This document shows, in pieces, positions 25,442-33,705 of a stretch of DNA of 64,000 bases. The stretch spans positions 1-64,000 of the forward strand of contig NZ_BNAW01000041.1 in the NCBI RefSeq assembly GCF_014654205.1, read 5' to 3'. The translations under genes were made by a program, and so were the position numbers. The stretch comes from Amycolatopsis bullii. Its GTDB lineage: Bacteria > Actinomycetota > Actinomycetes > Mycobacteriales > Pseudonocardiaceae. Below the pieces are notes generated by a model, which saw nothing but the letters and a program-made list of their open reading frames with translations, did not search any database and was not told where the DNA came from. Position 1 is the first letter of the stretch. The number at the start of each line of letters is the position of its first letter.

Positions 25442-26350
25442 GTGGGACAGCTCATCGCGGACGGACAGCTGCGCGTCGGCCTGATCGGCGCCGGCCCGTG
25501 GGCGACGACGATCCACGCGCCCGGACTGGCGGATCACCCCGGCACGGCGCTGACCGCGGTCTGGGCCCGGCGGCCGGAGGCGGCGCAAACGCTTGCGGAG
25601 ACGCACTGCGCGGCCACCGCCGGCAGCGTCGAGGAGCTGTTCGAGCAGGTGGACGCGGTCGCGTTCGCCGTTCCCCCGGCGATCCAGGCCGAGCTGGGCG
25701 TGCGGGCGGCCGAGGCCGGGAAACACCTGATCCTGGAGAAGCCGATCGCCGCCGACCTCGACGGCGCGCGGCGGCTGGCCGACGCGGTCGCGGCGGCCGA
25801 CGTGGCCGCGCTCGTCGTGCTGACCTTGCGTTACTCCGCCCAGACGCAGGAGTGGCTCGCCGGCCTCGCCCAGGCGGGCGGCTGGGCGGGCGGCGGCGCG
25901 CGCTGGCTGTCCGGCGCCCTGCTCGGCGGCCAGTTCGCCGCCTCCGAGTGGCGGCAGGAGGACGGCGGCGCGCTGTTCGACATCGGCCCGCACGCGCTCG
26001 ACATGCTCGACGCCGCACTCGGGCCGATCACCGGGGTGGTGGCGGCCCGGCAGAGCCCCGGCGACCTCTGGCACCTGATGCTGGCCCACGAGGGTGGCGT
26101 GATCAGCACCGCCACGCTCTCGCTGCGGCTGCCGGTGCAACCGACCGTCGTCGAGGTCGCGGTCTGGGGCGAGCACGGCTACCGGACGCTCGGGCGCAAA
26201 CCGGGCTCGGCGCAGGAGTCCTACACCGCCCTGCTGGACGATTTCGCGGCGATGATCGCGAGCGGCACGACGACGCACCCCTGCGACGTCCGGCGCGGCC
26301 TGCACCTCCAGGAACTGCTCGAGCAGGCGCGCGAACTCGCCGCGGAGTAG
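25442..26350 (+). CDS. Gfo/Idh/MocA family oxidoreductase
   Basis: An NAD(P)-dependent dehydrogenase of 302 residues, typically acting on sugars or inositols. The N-terminal Rossmann motif is RVGLIGAGPWATTIHAPGL; the family EKP motif appears as LILEKPIAADLDG; the C-terminal domain contains DGGALFDIGPHALDMLDAAL. Start GTG 25442 is placed by the -10 element; longer upstream frames lack homology. The substrate is not predictable from the context. Confidence 0.88.
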   Translation: MGQLIADGQLRVGLIGAGPWATTIHAPGLADHPGTALTAVWARRPEAAQTLAETHCAATAGSVEELFEQVDAVAFAVPPAIQAELGVRAAEAGKHLILEKPIAADLDGARRLADAVAAADVAALVVLTLRYSAQTQEWLAGLAQAGGWAGGGARWLSGALLGGQFAASEWRQEDGGALFDIGPHALDMLDAALGPITGVVAARQSPGDLWHLMLAHEGGVISTATLSLRLPVQPTVVEVAVWGEHGYRTLGRKPGSAQESYTALLDDFAAMIASGTTTHPCDVRRGLHLQELLEQARELAAE

Positions 26351-26398
26351 TACACAGGGCGGTTTCCCGCTTTTCGTTGCCCCACAACGTTTTCCCAC

Positions 26399-26449
26399 TT
26401 GTCCCCAGAATTCATCCACAGGGTTGTCCACAGCATCCATTGTGGACAG
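26399..26449. promoter_or_regulatory. Cluster of DnaA-box-like sequences
   Basis: Within 51 bp lie TTGTCCCCA (26399-26407), TCATCCACA (26412-26420), TTGTCCACA (26424-26432) and, on the minus strand, CTGTCCACA (26449-26441). TTGTCCACA is the preferred DnaA box in high-G+C actinobacteria. The surrounding 293-bp gap (26351-26643) is less G+C-rich than the genes, carries a CGTTG-CCCCA-CAACG inverted repeat at 26375-26389 and no gene. Confidence 0.5.
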
Positions 26450-26643
26450 TGCGGTCCGTTCGGAACAAACCGGTTGCCGGCCGTGCGACCATGGCCGTGA
26501 AGAGCCCGCTCGACTCAAGGAATGACCGCCTATGCCTGGCGCCGTCCCCGGCGTCGGCCCCCGCTAGGCCCGACGCCCGGCGAACCGCCCGCATGCCCCG
26601 ATCCGGGGCTGCGATTCCTTGACGTGCCCTTCGAAAGGCTCAC

Positions 26644-27387
26644 ATGTCCGCCATACAGGCCTATGTCCGCGCGACGGCACCGCGCGGCCGGGAGACCGAG
26701 CAGGTCGGCCCGTTCCTCGCCACCTACTCGCCGAACCCGCACCCGATGCTCAACTACGCGATCCCGGACGACGGCGCCCAGCCGACGCCGGCCGAGATCG
26801 ACGCCTTGACCGCGGCCTACCGGCGGCGGGACCTGCTCCCGCGGCTGGAGTACTTCACCGACGTCGCTCCCGGACTGGAGAAACTGCTGGTCGAAGCGGG
26901 GTACGCGCTCGAACGGCGGGTGCCGTTGATGACGTGCGCGCCGTCCGAGCGGGTCAGCAGGCCGGCTCCGGCCGGGATCCGGCTGCGCGCACCGGAGTCC
27001 GACGAGGACGTCCGGCGCATGCGGGAAGCGCAGAACACCGCGTTCGGCGAACCCGCGGAAGTCGGCGACGACGAGGTCGAGCACCTGAAAGCCGAGACCA
27101 GCGTGCGGCATCTGCTCGCGGAGGATCTCGGGACGAAAGCCGTGGTCGGCGGCGGGCTCGCGCTCGAAATCGTCGACGGCACCACCGAGATCGCCGGGAT
27201 CGCCGTGCTCGAGCCGTACCGCGGCCGCGGGATCGCCGCGGCGCTCACCGCGCACCTCACCCGCGAAGTGCACGAGGCCGGTGCGCACACGGCGTTCCTC
27301 ACCCCCGGTGACCTGGGGATCGGCACCGTCTACGCCCGCGTCGGCTACCGGCCCGCCGGGGAGTGCGTGCACTTGTCCCTGAGTTAG
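26644..27387 (+). CDS. GNAT family N-acetyltransferase
   Basis: A 247-residue protein whose C-terminal GNAT domain shows the acetyl-CoA-binding segment AGIAVLEPYRGRGIAAALTAHL. The N-terminal ~110 residues form a divergent half that retains structural sequence (YFTDVAPGLEKLLVEAGYAL) but no acetyl-CoA loop. ATG 26644 is preceded by GAAAGG. Substrate unknown. Its 3' end overlaps the convergent arfB by 4 bases. Confidence 0.82.
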   Translation: MSAIQAYVRATAPRGRETEQVGPFLATYSPNPHPMLNYAIPDDGAQPTPAEIDALTAAYRRRDLLPRLEYFTDVAPGLEKLLVEAGYALERRVPLMTCAPSERVSRPAPAGIRLRAPESDEDVRRMREAQNTAFGEPAEVGDDEVEHLKAETSVRHLLAEDLGTKAVVGGGLALEIVDGTTEIAGIAVLEPYRGRGIAAALTAHLTREVHEAGAHTAFLTPGDLGIGTVYARVGYRPAGECVHLSLS

Positions 27388-27815
27388 TCGTCGAAGCGGC
27401 CGGAGCGGCCCTTCTTCACGTCGCTCCGGCGCTTCTTCGACGCCAGGCGGCGCTCCTTCGAACCCCGCGAGGGCTTCGTGGGGCGCCGCTTGGCAGGTGG
27501 CGGGGCCGACGCGTCGAGCAGCAGGTTGGCCAACCGCCCCCGCGCGGCCTCGCGGTTCTGCAGCTGGGACCGGTGTTCGCTGGCCGCGATCGTCAAGACG
27601 CCGTCGACGAGCCGGGACGCCAGCGCGGCCAGCACGCGCTCACGCAGGTGCTCGGGGATCGACGGCGACCCGGCGACGTCGAACGACAGCTCGACCCGCG
27701 AGTCCGTCGTGTTGACGCCTTGACCGCCGGGACCGGACGACCGCGAGAAGCGTTCGCTCAACTCGGCTTCCGGGATGACGAACCGGGAGCCGACGACGAC
27801 GTCCCCGGCGGCCAC
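27384..27815 (-). CDS. arfB: Alternative ribosome-rescue factor ArfB (peptidyl-tRNA hydrolase)
   Basis: ArfB hydrolyses peptidyl-tRNA on ribosomes stalled at truncated mRNA. The 143-residue protein has the release-factor GGQ motif in RSSGPGGQGVN and the highly basic C-terminal tail (KKRRSDVKKGRSGR) that enters the empty mRNA channel. GTG 27815 is chosen because it lies 2 bases beyond the purM stop and gives the usual length; longer readings run into purM. It is thus probably translated from the purM message. Confidence 0.9.
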   Translation of the reverse strand: MAAGDVVVGSRFVIPEAELSERFSRSSGPGGQGVNTTDSRVELSFDVAGSPSIPEHLRERVLAALASRLVDGVLTIAASEHRSQLQNREAARGRLANLLLDASAPPPAKRRPTKPSRGSKERRLASKKRRSDVKKGRSGRFDD

Positions 27816-27817
27816 CG

Positions 27818-28888
27818 TCAGAACCGCGGGTGGTCGCCCGAGAGGACCGCGCGCGGGCCGTCGACGTCTTCGGCGGGCTGGACGTCGCCCAGCACCCACG
27901 CCGGGACGTGCCGCGCGGTCAGCATGGCCAGCGCCCGGTCGACGTCCTCGGCGCCGACGATCGCGACCATGCCGACGCCCATGTTGAACGTCTTCTCCAG
28001 CTCGGCGCGCTCGACCTTGCCGCGCTGGCCGATCAGCGCGAACACCGGCGCCGGCGTCCAGGTGCCGCGGTCGAGCCGGGCGACCAGGCCACGCGGCATG
28101 ACCCGGGCGAGGTTGGCCTCCAGGCCACCGCCGGTGATGTGCGCGAACGTCCGGACCTCGGTCTCGGCGGCGAGCGCCAGGCAGTCCTTCGCGTAGATCC
28201 GCGTCGGCTCCAGCATCTCCTCGCCGAGGGTGCGGCTGAACTCCTCGACGTACCCGTCGAGCGGCATCCGCGCGATGTCGAGCAGCACGTGCCGGGCCAG
28301 CGAGTAGCCGTTCGAGTGCAGGCCGGACGACCCGAGCGCCAGCACGACGTCGCCCGGGCGGACCTTCTCCGGCGAGAGCAGCTGCGACGCCTCGACCACG
28401 CCGACGCCGGTGGCCGACATGTCGTAGTCGTGCTCGCCCATCAGGCCCGGGTGCTCGGCGGTCTCGCCGCCGAGCAGCGCGCAGCCGGCCTGGACGCAGC
28501 CCTCGGCGATGCCGCCGACCAGCGCGGCGATCTTCTCCGGGTGCACCTTGCCGACGGCGATGTAGTCCTGCAGGAACAGCGGCTCGGCCCCGGTCACGAC
28601 CAGGTCGTCGACCACCATGGCGACCAGGTCGATGCCGACCGTGTCGTGCTTGTCGAGGGCCTGCGCGACGGCGATCTTCGTGCCGACGCCGTCGGTCGAC
28701 GACGCGAGCACCGGCTCCTTCCACTTGTCGAGCTTCAGGGAGAACAGCCCGGCGAAACCGCCGACACCACCCATGACCTCGGGCCGCGTCGCCCGCTCGG
28801 CGTGCGGCTTGAGCAGCTCGACGGCTTCATCGCCGGCGTCGATGCTGACGCCGGCGGCGGCGTACGTGGCGCTCGTGGACTCGCTCAC
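27818..28888 (-). CDS. purM: Phosphoribosylformylglycinamidine cyclo-ligase PurM
   Basis: Makes aminoimidazole ribotide (AIR) from FGAM in purine synthesis. The 356-residue product shows the family order: TYAAAGVSIDAGDEAVE, DGVGTKIAVAQALDKHDTVG, GGETAEHPGLMGEHDYD and HITGGGLEANLARVMPRGL. GTG 28888 follows purF by 29 bases. The C-terminal 20 or so residues (DGPRAVLSGDHPRF) are typical for actinobacteria. Confidence 0.96.
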   Translation of the reverse strand: MSESTSATYAAAGVSIDAGDEAVELLKPHAERATRPEVMGGVGGFAGLFSLKLDKWKEPVLASSTDGVGTKIAVAQALDKHDTVGIDLVAMVVDDLVVTGAEPLFLQDYIAVGKVHPEKIAALVGGIAEGCVQAGCALLGGETAEHPGLMGEHDYDMSATGVGVVEASQLLSPEKVRPGDVVLALGSSGLHSNGYSLARHVLLDIARMPLDGYVEEFSRTLGEEMLEPTRIYAKDCLALAAETEVRTFAHITGGGLEANLARVMPRGLVARLDRGTWTPAPVFALIGQRGKVERAELEKTFNMGVGMVAIVGAEDVDRALAMLTARHVPAWVLGDVQPAEDVDGPRAVLSGDHPRF

Positions 28889-28917
28889 GGTGGAAGGACT
28901 CCCTACTGGAAGGACTG

Positions 28918-30444
28918 TCAGGGACGCCGGACGGCGTCTTCGGCACCGTACCCGGCGGGACTGACGGGGGTTGCCGCGCCATTGACCGCGTCGAGGCTTT
29001 CGAGCAGGTGTTTCCCGATCAGCGCGTCCTCCGGCAGCGGGATCGGGTACTCACCCGAGAAGCACGCCGTGCACAGCCGCGACTTCGGCTGCTCGGCCGC
29101 CGCGACCAGGCCGTCCAGGGAAATGTAGCCCAGCGAGTCGGCCCCGATCGAGCGGCGGATGCCGTCGAGGTCGACGCCGTTCGCGACCAGCTCGGCCCGC
29201 GACGCGAAGTCGATGCCGTAGAAGCACGGCCAGCGCACCGGCGGCGAGGCGATCCGGACGTGCACCTCGAGCGCGCCGGCCTCCCGCAGCATCCGGACGA
29301 GCGCGCGCTGGGTGTTGCCGCGGACGATCGAGTCGTCCACGACGACCAGGCGCTTGCCGCGGATGACGTCCCGCAGCGGGTTCAGCTTGAGCCTGATGCC
29401 CAGCTGGCGGATGGTCTGCGACGGCTGGATGAAGGTGCGCCCGACGTAGGCGTTCTTCACCAGGCCGGTGCCGTAGGGGATGCCCGAGCCCTGCGCGTAG
29501 CCGATCGCGGCCGGGGTGCCCGATTCCGGCACCGGCATCACCAGGTCGGCCTCGACCGGCTGCTCCTTGGCGAGCCGGCGGCCGATCTCGACGCGGGTGG
29601 CGTGCACGCCGCGGCCGGCGATCGTGGTGTCCGGGCGGGCGAGGTAGACGTACTCGAAGACGCAGCCCTTGGGGTCCGGGTTCGCGAACCGGGACGAGCG
29701 CAGGCCCGCGGCGTCGATGGCGATCAGCTCGCCCGGCTCGACCTCGCGGACGAAGGACGCGCCGACGATGTCGAGGCCCGCCGTCTCGCTCGAGACGACC
29801 CAGCCGCGTTCGAGCCGGCCGAGCACCAGCGGGTGCACGCCGTGCGGGTCACGCGCCGCGTACAGCGTGTTCTCGTCGGAGAACACCAGGCAGAAGGCGC
29901 CCTTGAGGGTGGGCAGCAGCTCCATGGCGGCGGCCTCGATGCCCTTGTCGGCGGCGTTCGCCGCGAGCAGGCCGCAGATCAGGTCGGAGTCGCTGGACGA
30001 GCCGGTCAGGCCCGCGTGCGGCTTGAGCCCCGCTTCGATGGTGCGTTCGCGCAGCTCGGCCGTGTTGACGAGGTTGCCGTTGTGGGCGAAGGAGAGGCCG
30101 CTGCCGGTCTCGGTGGTGCGGAAGATCGGCTGGGCGTTTTCCCAGATGGTCGCGCCGGTGGTCGAGTACCGGCAGTGCCCGACGGCGATGTGCCCCTGCA
30201 GCGACTGCAGGATCTGCTCGTCGAACACCTGGCTGACCAGGCCGAGGTCCTTGAAGACCACGATCTGCGAGCCGTCGGAGACGGAGATGCCTGCCGCCTC
30301 CTGGCCCCGGTGCTGCAGGGCGTAGAGGCCGTAGTAGGTCAGCTTCGCGACTTCTTCCCCGGGAGCCCAGACGCCGAAGACGCCACACTCCTCACGGGGT
30401 TCCGGTTCGGGCTGGTCGGACACGAGCTGCGGGTCGGAAACCAC
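28918..30444 (-). CDS. purF: Amidophosphoribosyltransferase PurF
   Basis: Catalyses the committed step of purine synthesis, transferring glutamine ammonia to PRPP. The 508 residues comprise a short propeptide ending before the nucleophile in REECGVFGVWAPGEE, the glutaminase domain with HRGQEAAG and FAHNGNLVN, and the phosphoribosyltransferase domain with PRPP loop RLVVVDDSIVRGNTQ. Cys residues of an Fe-S type appear near the end (LCTACFSGEYP). Start at 30444 allows the expected propeptide length. Confidence 0.96.
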   Translation of the reverse strand: MVSDPQLVSDQPEPEPREECGVFGVWAPGEEVAKLTYYGLYALQHRGQEAAGISVSDGSQIVVFKDLGLVSQVFDEQILQSLQGHIAVGHCRYSTTGATIWENAQPIFRTTETGSGLSFAHNGNLVNTAELRERTIEAGLKPHAGLTGSSSDSDLICGLLAANAADKGIEAAAMELLPTLKGAFCLVFSDENTLYAARDPHGVHPLVLGRLERGWVVSSETAGLDIVGASFVREVEPGELIAIDAAGLRSSRFANPDPKGCVFEYVYLARPDTTIAGRGVHATRVEIGRRLAKEQPVEADLVMPVPESGTPAAIGYAQGSGIPYGTGLVKNAYVGRTFIQPSQTIRQLGIRLKLNPLRDVIRGKRLVVVDDSIVRGNTQRALVRMLREAGALEVHVRIASPPVRWPCFYGIDFASRAELVANGVDLDGIRRSIGADSLGYISLDGLVAAAEQPKSRLCTACFSGEYPIPLPEDALIGKHLLESLDAVNGAATPVSPAGYGAEDAVRRP

Positions 30445-30504
30445 CGAGGAGCTCCTGGGAAGACGTGGTCAGGCCAGTGTCAGTGTAGACGGTCCGGACA
30501 TGAG

Positions 30505-30550
30505 CCAGGCCCCGCCGGGCGTGGTTCTGACCACTTCGGACGGGGCCTGG
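30505..30550. terminator. Compound hairpin in the gap before purF
   Basis: CCAGGCCCCG (30505-30514) pairs perfectly with CGGGGCCTGG (30541-30550); the 26-base interior itself contains GTGGT/ACCAC arms at 30521-30534. It lies just after the 30563 gene on the minus strand and 60 bp before purF, so it could terminate the upstream unit or act in the purF leader. Confidence 0.55.
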
Positions 30551-30562
30551 AAGCCTGTACGT

Positions 30563-30868
30563 CTAGCACGCATCCGGCAGTGAAAGGATCTCCGTCAGCA
30601 CCTGCGCACCTTCCCCGCGGCGGCGCCACAGCCACCGCTCCGGCTCGAAGATGTTCTCTTCGGAGCCGGGCATCCTGGTCGCCACGACGTCGTCCTCGGC
30701 GTTGAGCCGGACCACGTCCACCACGTCGTCGTGCACCCGCACGCCGACGACCGCGAGGACTTCACCGCGTTCGTCGGCGGGGTGGACGAACTGGTAGCCG
30801 CGGGCCACCAGTTCCTGCAGTCCGGTTTCGATGTCGAAGACGGGGGCGACGGCCTCAGCAGAGGACAT
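30563..30868 (-). CDS. Hypothetical protein downstream of DUF397 gene
   Basis: A 101-residue protein from ATG 30868 (MSSAEAVAPVFDIETGLQEL) with no membrane segment or known catalytic motif. A beta-rich centre (VLAVVGVRVHDDVVDVVRLN) ends in a Trp/Arg-rich C-terminal segment (PERWLWRRRGEGAQV). Its first 14 bases overlap the DUF397 gene, so the two are almost certainly co-translated and functionally linked to the nearby WhiJ-like regulator. I do not recognise the family. Confidence 0.6.
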   Translation of the reverse strand: MSSAEAVAPVFDIETGLQELVARGYQFVHPADERGEVLAVVGVRVHDDVVDVVRLNAEDDVVATRMPGSEENIFEPERWLWRRRGEGAQVLTEILSLPDAC

Positions 30869-31094
30869 CGTCGAATTCACCGTCCTTCGCGCCCGCCAGG
30901 AACGCCGCCATCTCGGCGCGCGTGTACACGAGCGCCGGGCCGGTCGGGAACCGCGAGTTGCGCATCGCGATCTCGCCGTTGGACAGCGGCGCGACCTCCA
31001 CGCAGTTGCCGTAGGCACCGCTGTAGCTCGCCTTGCGCCACTCGGCACCGGACAGCCGATCGGCCGGGATGCCGTTCTCGAATCGCTCAGCCAT
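30855..31094 (-). CDS. DUF397 protein, probable partner of the XRE regulator
   Basis: A 79-residue DUF397 protein. The family core WRKASYSGAYGNCVEVAPL and the RNSRFPTGPALVYTRAEMAAFLAGAKDGEFD tail are present (only parts quoted). DUF397 proteins act with DUF5753 XRE regulators in WhiJ/AbaA-type systems that control development and secondary metabolism in Streptomyces. It lies just downstream of such a regulator on the same strand, with an AT-rich 254-bp gap between them. Confidence 0.85.
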   Translation of the reverse strand: MAERFENGIPADRLSGAEWRKASYSGAYGNCVEVAPLSNGEIAMRNSRFPTGPALVYTRAEMAAFLAGAKDGEFDDVLC

Positions 31095-31125
31095 GTTCCC
31101 ACCTCTCGATGCGGAAAACCTTGAG

Positions 31126-31200
31126 GCAATGCATATGCATGTGCATTTGCCCGCGTGTTCGAGGCTAGCACGTGTGACTGCAATGGTAAATGCACGTGCA
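31126..31200. promoter_or_regulatory. Palindromic GCATGC/TGCACGTGCA operator-like sites upstream of DUF397
   Basis: In the 254-bp gap 31095-31348, an imperfect 25-bp palindrome runs from GCAATGCATATGC to GCATTTGC (31126-31150), and a perfect TGCACGTGCA lies at 31191-31200 in an A/T-rich context. They sit just upstream of the DUF397 start and downstream of the XRE gene, so they are candidate binding sites for the regulator or a second promoter. Confidence 0.5.
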
Positions 31201-31348
31201 GAATTTCTTGCAAAGTTCGCGGACGGTAAGAATTACGAGGTCGCCGTTAACCTATCGGGTGACAGGCGGGTGCGCGAACGGAGTAATAACTACTGTTCGT
31301 TACCACTCATCGGAGCCGATTCGCCTGCGGAGGCAGGCAAAGCGGCAG

Positions 31349-32227
31349 CTAGATCTCTTGGCGGCGCTTCCCGAGCATCGACCGGCTGCGCTCGGGCGTC
31401 TCCGCGTCGACCGCCAGCATGTCCAGCGCGCGACTGTACTTCTCGATCTCTTCGCGCTTCTCGATGTAGTGCGCACCGGTCATGTACTCGACGTAGGCGA
31501 TGTTCGGCAGTTCCGGTTCGCCGAAGCGCAACAGCGAAAAGGCGTGTTCCGCGGACAGGCCGCTGCGCGAGTACGGCAGGATCTGGATCGACACGTGCGG
31601 CAGCGCGCTCATCTCGAGCAGGTATTCGATCTGCTGCTTGAGCACCTTGACCCCGCCGATCGGGCGGTAGAGCACCGACTCGTCGAGCACCATCCAGACG
31701 CGCGGCGCGTCCGGCCTGCTGAACATCTTCTGCCGCCGCATCCGCAGCGCGACCAGCTGGTCGACCCGTTCGTCGGCCATCTCGGACCGGCCGTGGCTGA
31801 AGATCGCCCGCGCGTACGGCTCGATCTGGAGCAGGCCCGACACGTAGAGCGGCTCCCAGATCTGGATCCGGGCGGCGGCTTCTTCGAGGCCGACGAGGTC
31901 GGTGAACCAGTTCGGCATGGTGTCGCCGAAGCGCCGCCACCAGCCCGGCTCGTTCGACTGCTTGACCATGTCGAGGAACGCCCGGCGCTCCGTCGGGTCG
32001 TCGACGCCGTACATCGTCAGCAGGTCGGTGACGTCGCGTTCCTTGAACCCGACCCGGCCCAGCTCGAGCCGGCTGATCTTCGACTCGGACCCACGGATGT
32101 TGTAACCGGCCTGCTGACGGGTGATGCCGGCCTCTTCACGGAGCCGCCGCAGCTGCGAGCCCAGGATCATGCGGCGCGCCGTGGGGCCGATGTTCTGTTC
32201 ACCTGCGGACGCGTTCACCGCGTTCAT
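31349..32227 (-). CDS. XRE-family regulator with DUF5753 (WhiJ-like)
   Basis: A 292-residue DNA-binding protein. The N-terminal helix-turn-helix is LGSQLRRLREEAGITRQQAG with SESKISRLELGRVGFK; the large C-terminal DUF5753 domain contains WEPLYVSGLLQIEPYARAI and VLDESVLYRPIGG. WhiJ-like proteins repress developmental or antibiotic genes and act with DUF397 partners. ATG 32227 follows GGAAGG by about 7 bases; a GTG 21 bases earlier is the alternative. The divergent DUF574 gene shares a 164-bp promoter region holding a perfect palindrome. Confidence 0.88.
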   Translation of the reverse strand: MNAVNASAGEQNIGPTARRMILGSQLRRLREEAGITRQQAGYNIRGSESKISRLELGRVGFKERDVTDLLTMYGVDDPTERRAFLDMVKQSNEPGWWRRFGDTMPNWFTDLVGLEEAAARIQIWEPLYVSGLLQIEPYARAIFSHGRSEMADERVDQLVALRMRRQKMFSRPDAPRVWMVLDESVLYRPIGGVKVLKQQIEYLLEMSALPHVSIQILPYSRSGLSAEHAFSLLRFGEPELPNIAYVEYMTGAHYIEKREEIEKYSRALDMLAVDAETPERSRSMLGKRRQEI

Positions 32228-32341
32228 TCCCGGCCCTTCCGCGCTCACGTCACCAGGGGGTCCTAGCCCGACTACCGAAAGTACACGTTGGGCCGTCCTG
32301 CGCAAAGAGGTGACCCGGTTTACCGCATGCGTGTGGAGTCC

Positions 32342-32357
32342 TACTCTACGTAGAGTA
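32342..32357. promoter_or_regulatory. Perfect 16-bp palindrome upstream of DUF574 gene
   Basis: TACTCTACGTAGAGTA at 32342-32357 is a perfect palindrome, 34 bp before the methyltransferase ATG and within the divergent promoter region of the XRE regulator. It is a good candidate operator for that regulator. Confidence 0.6.
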
Positions 32358-32391
32358 CGAGACTTTCAACACAGAACTTGCGAGGTTCAAC

Positions 32392-33225
32392 ATGCCCGAC
32401 GCCGCGACCCGGACCGAACGAGTTCCCGTGGGGGTCGACCCGACCCGAGCGAGCATCGCGCGCGTGTACGACGCCTTCCTGCTCGGGAAGGACAACTACG
32501 AGATCGACCGGGAGGTCCTGCACAAGGTCCAGAAGGCGGCCCCGGAAGCGCAGGACCTCGCGTTCGAGAACCGGGGCTTCCTGATCCGCGCCTGCCGGTT
32601 CCTCGCCAGCCAGACCGGCATCACGCAGTTCCTCGACTGCGGCTCCGGCCTGCCGACCGCCGAGAACACCCACCAGGTCGTCCAGCGGATCAACCCGGAG
32701 ATCAAGGTCGTCTACGTCGACAACGACCCGGTCGTGCTCGCCCACGGCCGCGCGCTGCTCGAGGAGAACGAGAACACGCACTTCGTCGCCGAGGACATCT
32801 TCGAGCCGCAGCGGATCCTCGAGCACGAGGTCGTCCGGCAGCACATCGACTTCTCGCAGCCGGTCGCCCTGCTCCAGATGGGCACGCTGCACCACTTCAA
32901 CGGCCCGGACGAGCGGCCGGCCGAGATCATGAAGGAGTACATCGACGCGCTGCCGTCGGGCTCGTTCGTGGCGATCTCGCACTTCTTCGACCCGGAGGAC
33001 GAGGACTCCGCGACCGCCCGCAGGATGGAGGACTTCTTCCTGCACAGCCCGATGGGCTCGGGCACCTTCCGGACGCAGAAGCAGATCGAAGACCTGTTCC
33101 CGGGGCTCGAGATGGTGCCCCCGGGTGTGGTCCGGTGCGCCGACTGGTGGCCGGACGGCCCGCGGCTCAAGGACCTCAACGTGGCCCAGCGGACCATCGC
33201 CGGCGGCATCGGCCGCAAGCCGTAG
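32392..33225 (+). CDS. SAM-dependent methyltransferase, DUF574 family
   Basis: A 277-residue class I methyltransferase of DUF574, a family expanded in spore-forming actinomycetes. Features include PTRASIARVYDAFLLGKDNY, the SAM-binding segment FLDCGSGLPTAENTHQ, the acidic pair in VVYVDNDPVVLAHG and PVALLQMGTLHH. The substrate is unknown. Adjacent WhiJ-like genes suggest developmental or secondary-metabolic control. ATG 32392 lies downstream of the 16-bp palindrome. Confidence 0.9.
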   Translation: MPDAATRTERVPVGVDPTRASIARVYDAFLLGKDNYEIDREVLHKVQKAAPEAQDLAFENRGFLIRACRFLASQTGITQFLDCGSGLPTAENTHQVVQRINPEIKVVYVDNDPVVLAHGRALLEENENTHFVAEDIFEPQRILEHEVVRQHIDFSQPVALLQMGTLHHFNGPDERPAEIMKEYIDALPSGSFVAISHFFDPEDEDSATARRMEDFFLHSPMGSGTFRTQKQIEDLFPGLEMVPPGVVRCADWWPDGPRLKDLNVAQRTIAGGIGRKP

Positions 33226-33253
33226 GGCAGTCCCGGTCCCCACCGGCCCTGCG

Positions 33254-33655
33254 TCAGTCCTCGAAACCCGTGCGTGAAATCCGCATCAGCGGAAGCCAGT
33301 GCGACAGGTCGGCCCGGGAGCCCGAAGCCGATACCCGGCCGTCGCCCACGGCCGTGGTCCAGTCCAGTTGCCCGGTGGCCAGTTCGAGCCACGTGCGCGG
33401 GTCGGTCTCGATCACGTTCGGCGGCGTGCCGCGCGTGTGCCGCGGGCCCTCGACGCACTGCACCGCGGCGAAGGGCGGCACCCGCACCTCGACCGACCGG
33501 CCCGGCGCGTCCGCCGCCAGGGCACGCAGCGACAGGCGGACCGCGGCGGCCAGCTCCGGGCGCGCCGGATCGGGCGCGTCGCCCTGCAGCCACGGGGAAA
33601 TCGCCAGCACCGCCGCACGTAACTGTCCGGGGTCGACCGAACGCGAAGAGGCCAT
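33254..33655 (-). CDS. Sterol-carrier (SCP2-like) family protein
   Basis: A 133-residue protein, MASSRSVDPGQLRAAVLAIS, whose C-terminal half (VEVRVPPFAAVQCVEGPRHTRGTPPNVIETDPRTWLELATG, partly quoted) fits the small SCP2-type fold, in which a hydrophobic cavity binds lipids. The segment VIETDPRTWLELA is the most diagnostic. Equivalent to Rv0807 next to purF in mycobacteria. ATG 33655 faces the divergent gene starting at 33706. Confidence 0.65.
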   Translation of the reverse strand: MASSRSVDPGQLRAAVLAISPWLQGDAPDPARPELAAAVRLSLRALAADAPGRSVEVRVPPFAAVQCVEGPRHTRGTPPNVIETDPRTWLELATGQLDWTTAVGDGRVSASGSRADLSHWLPLMRISRTGFED

Positions 33656-33705
33656 GGGCAAACAGTAGAGTGGCGCACCAAGACTTGGCAGGCACACCCG
33701 AGAAC

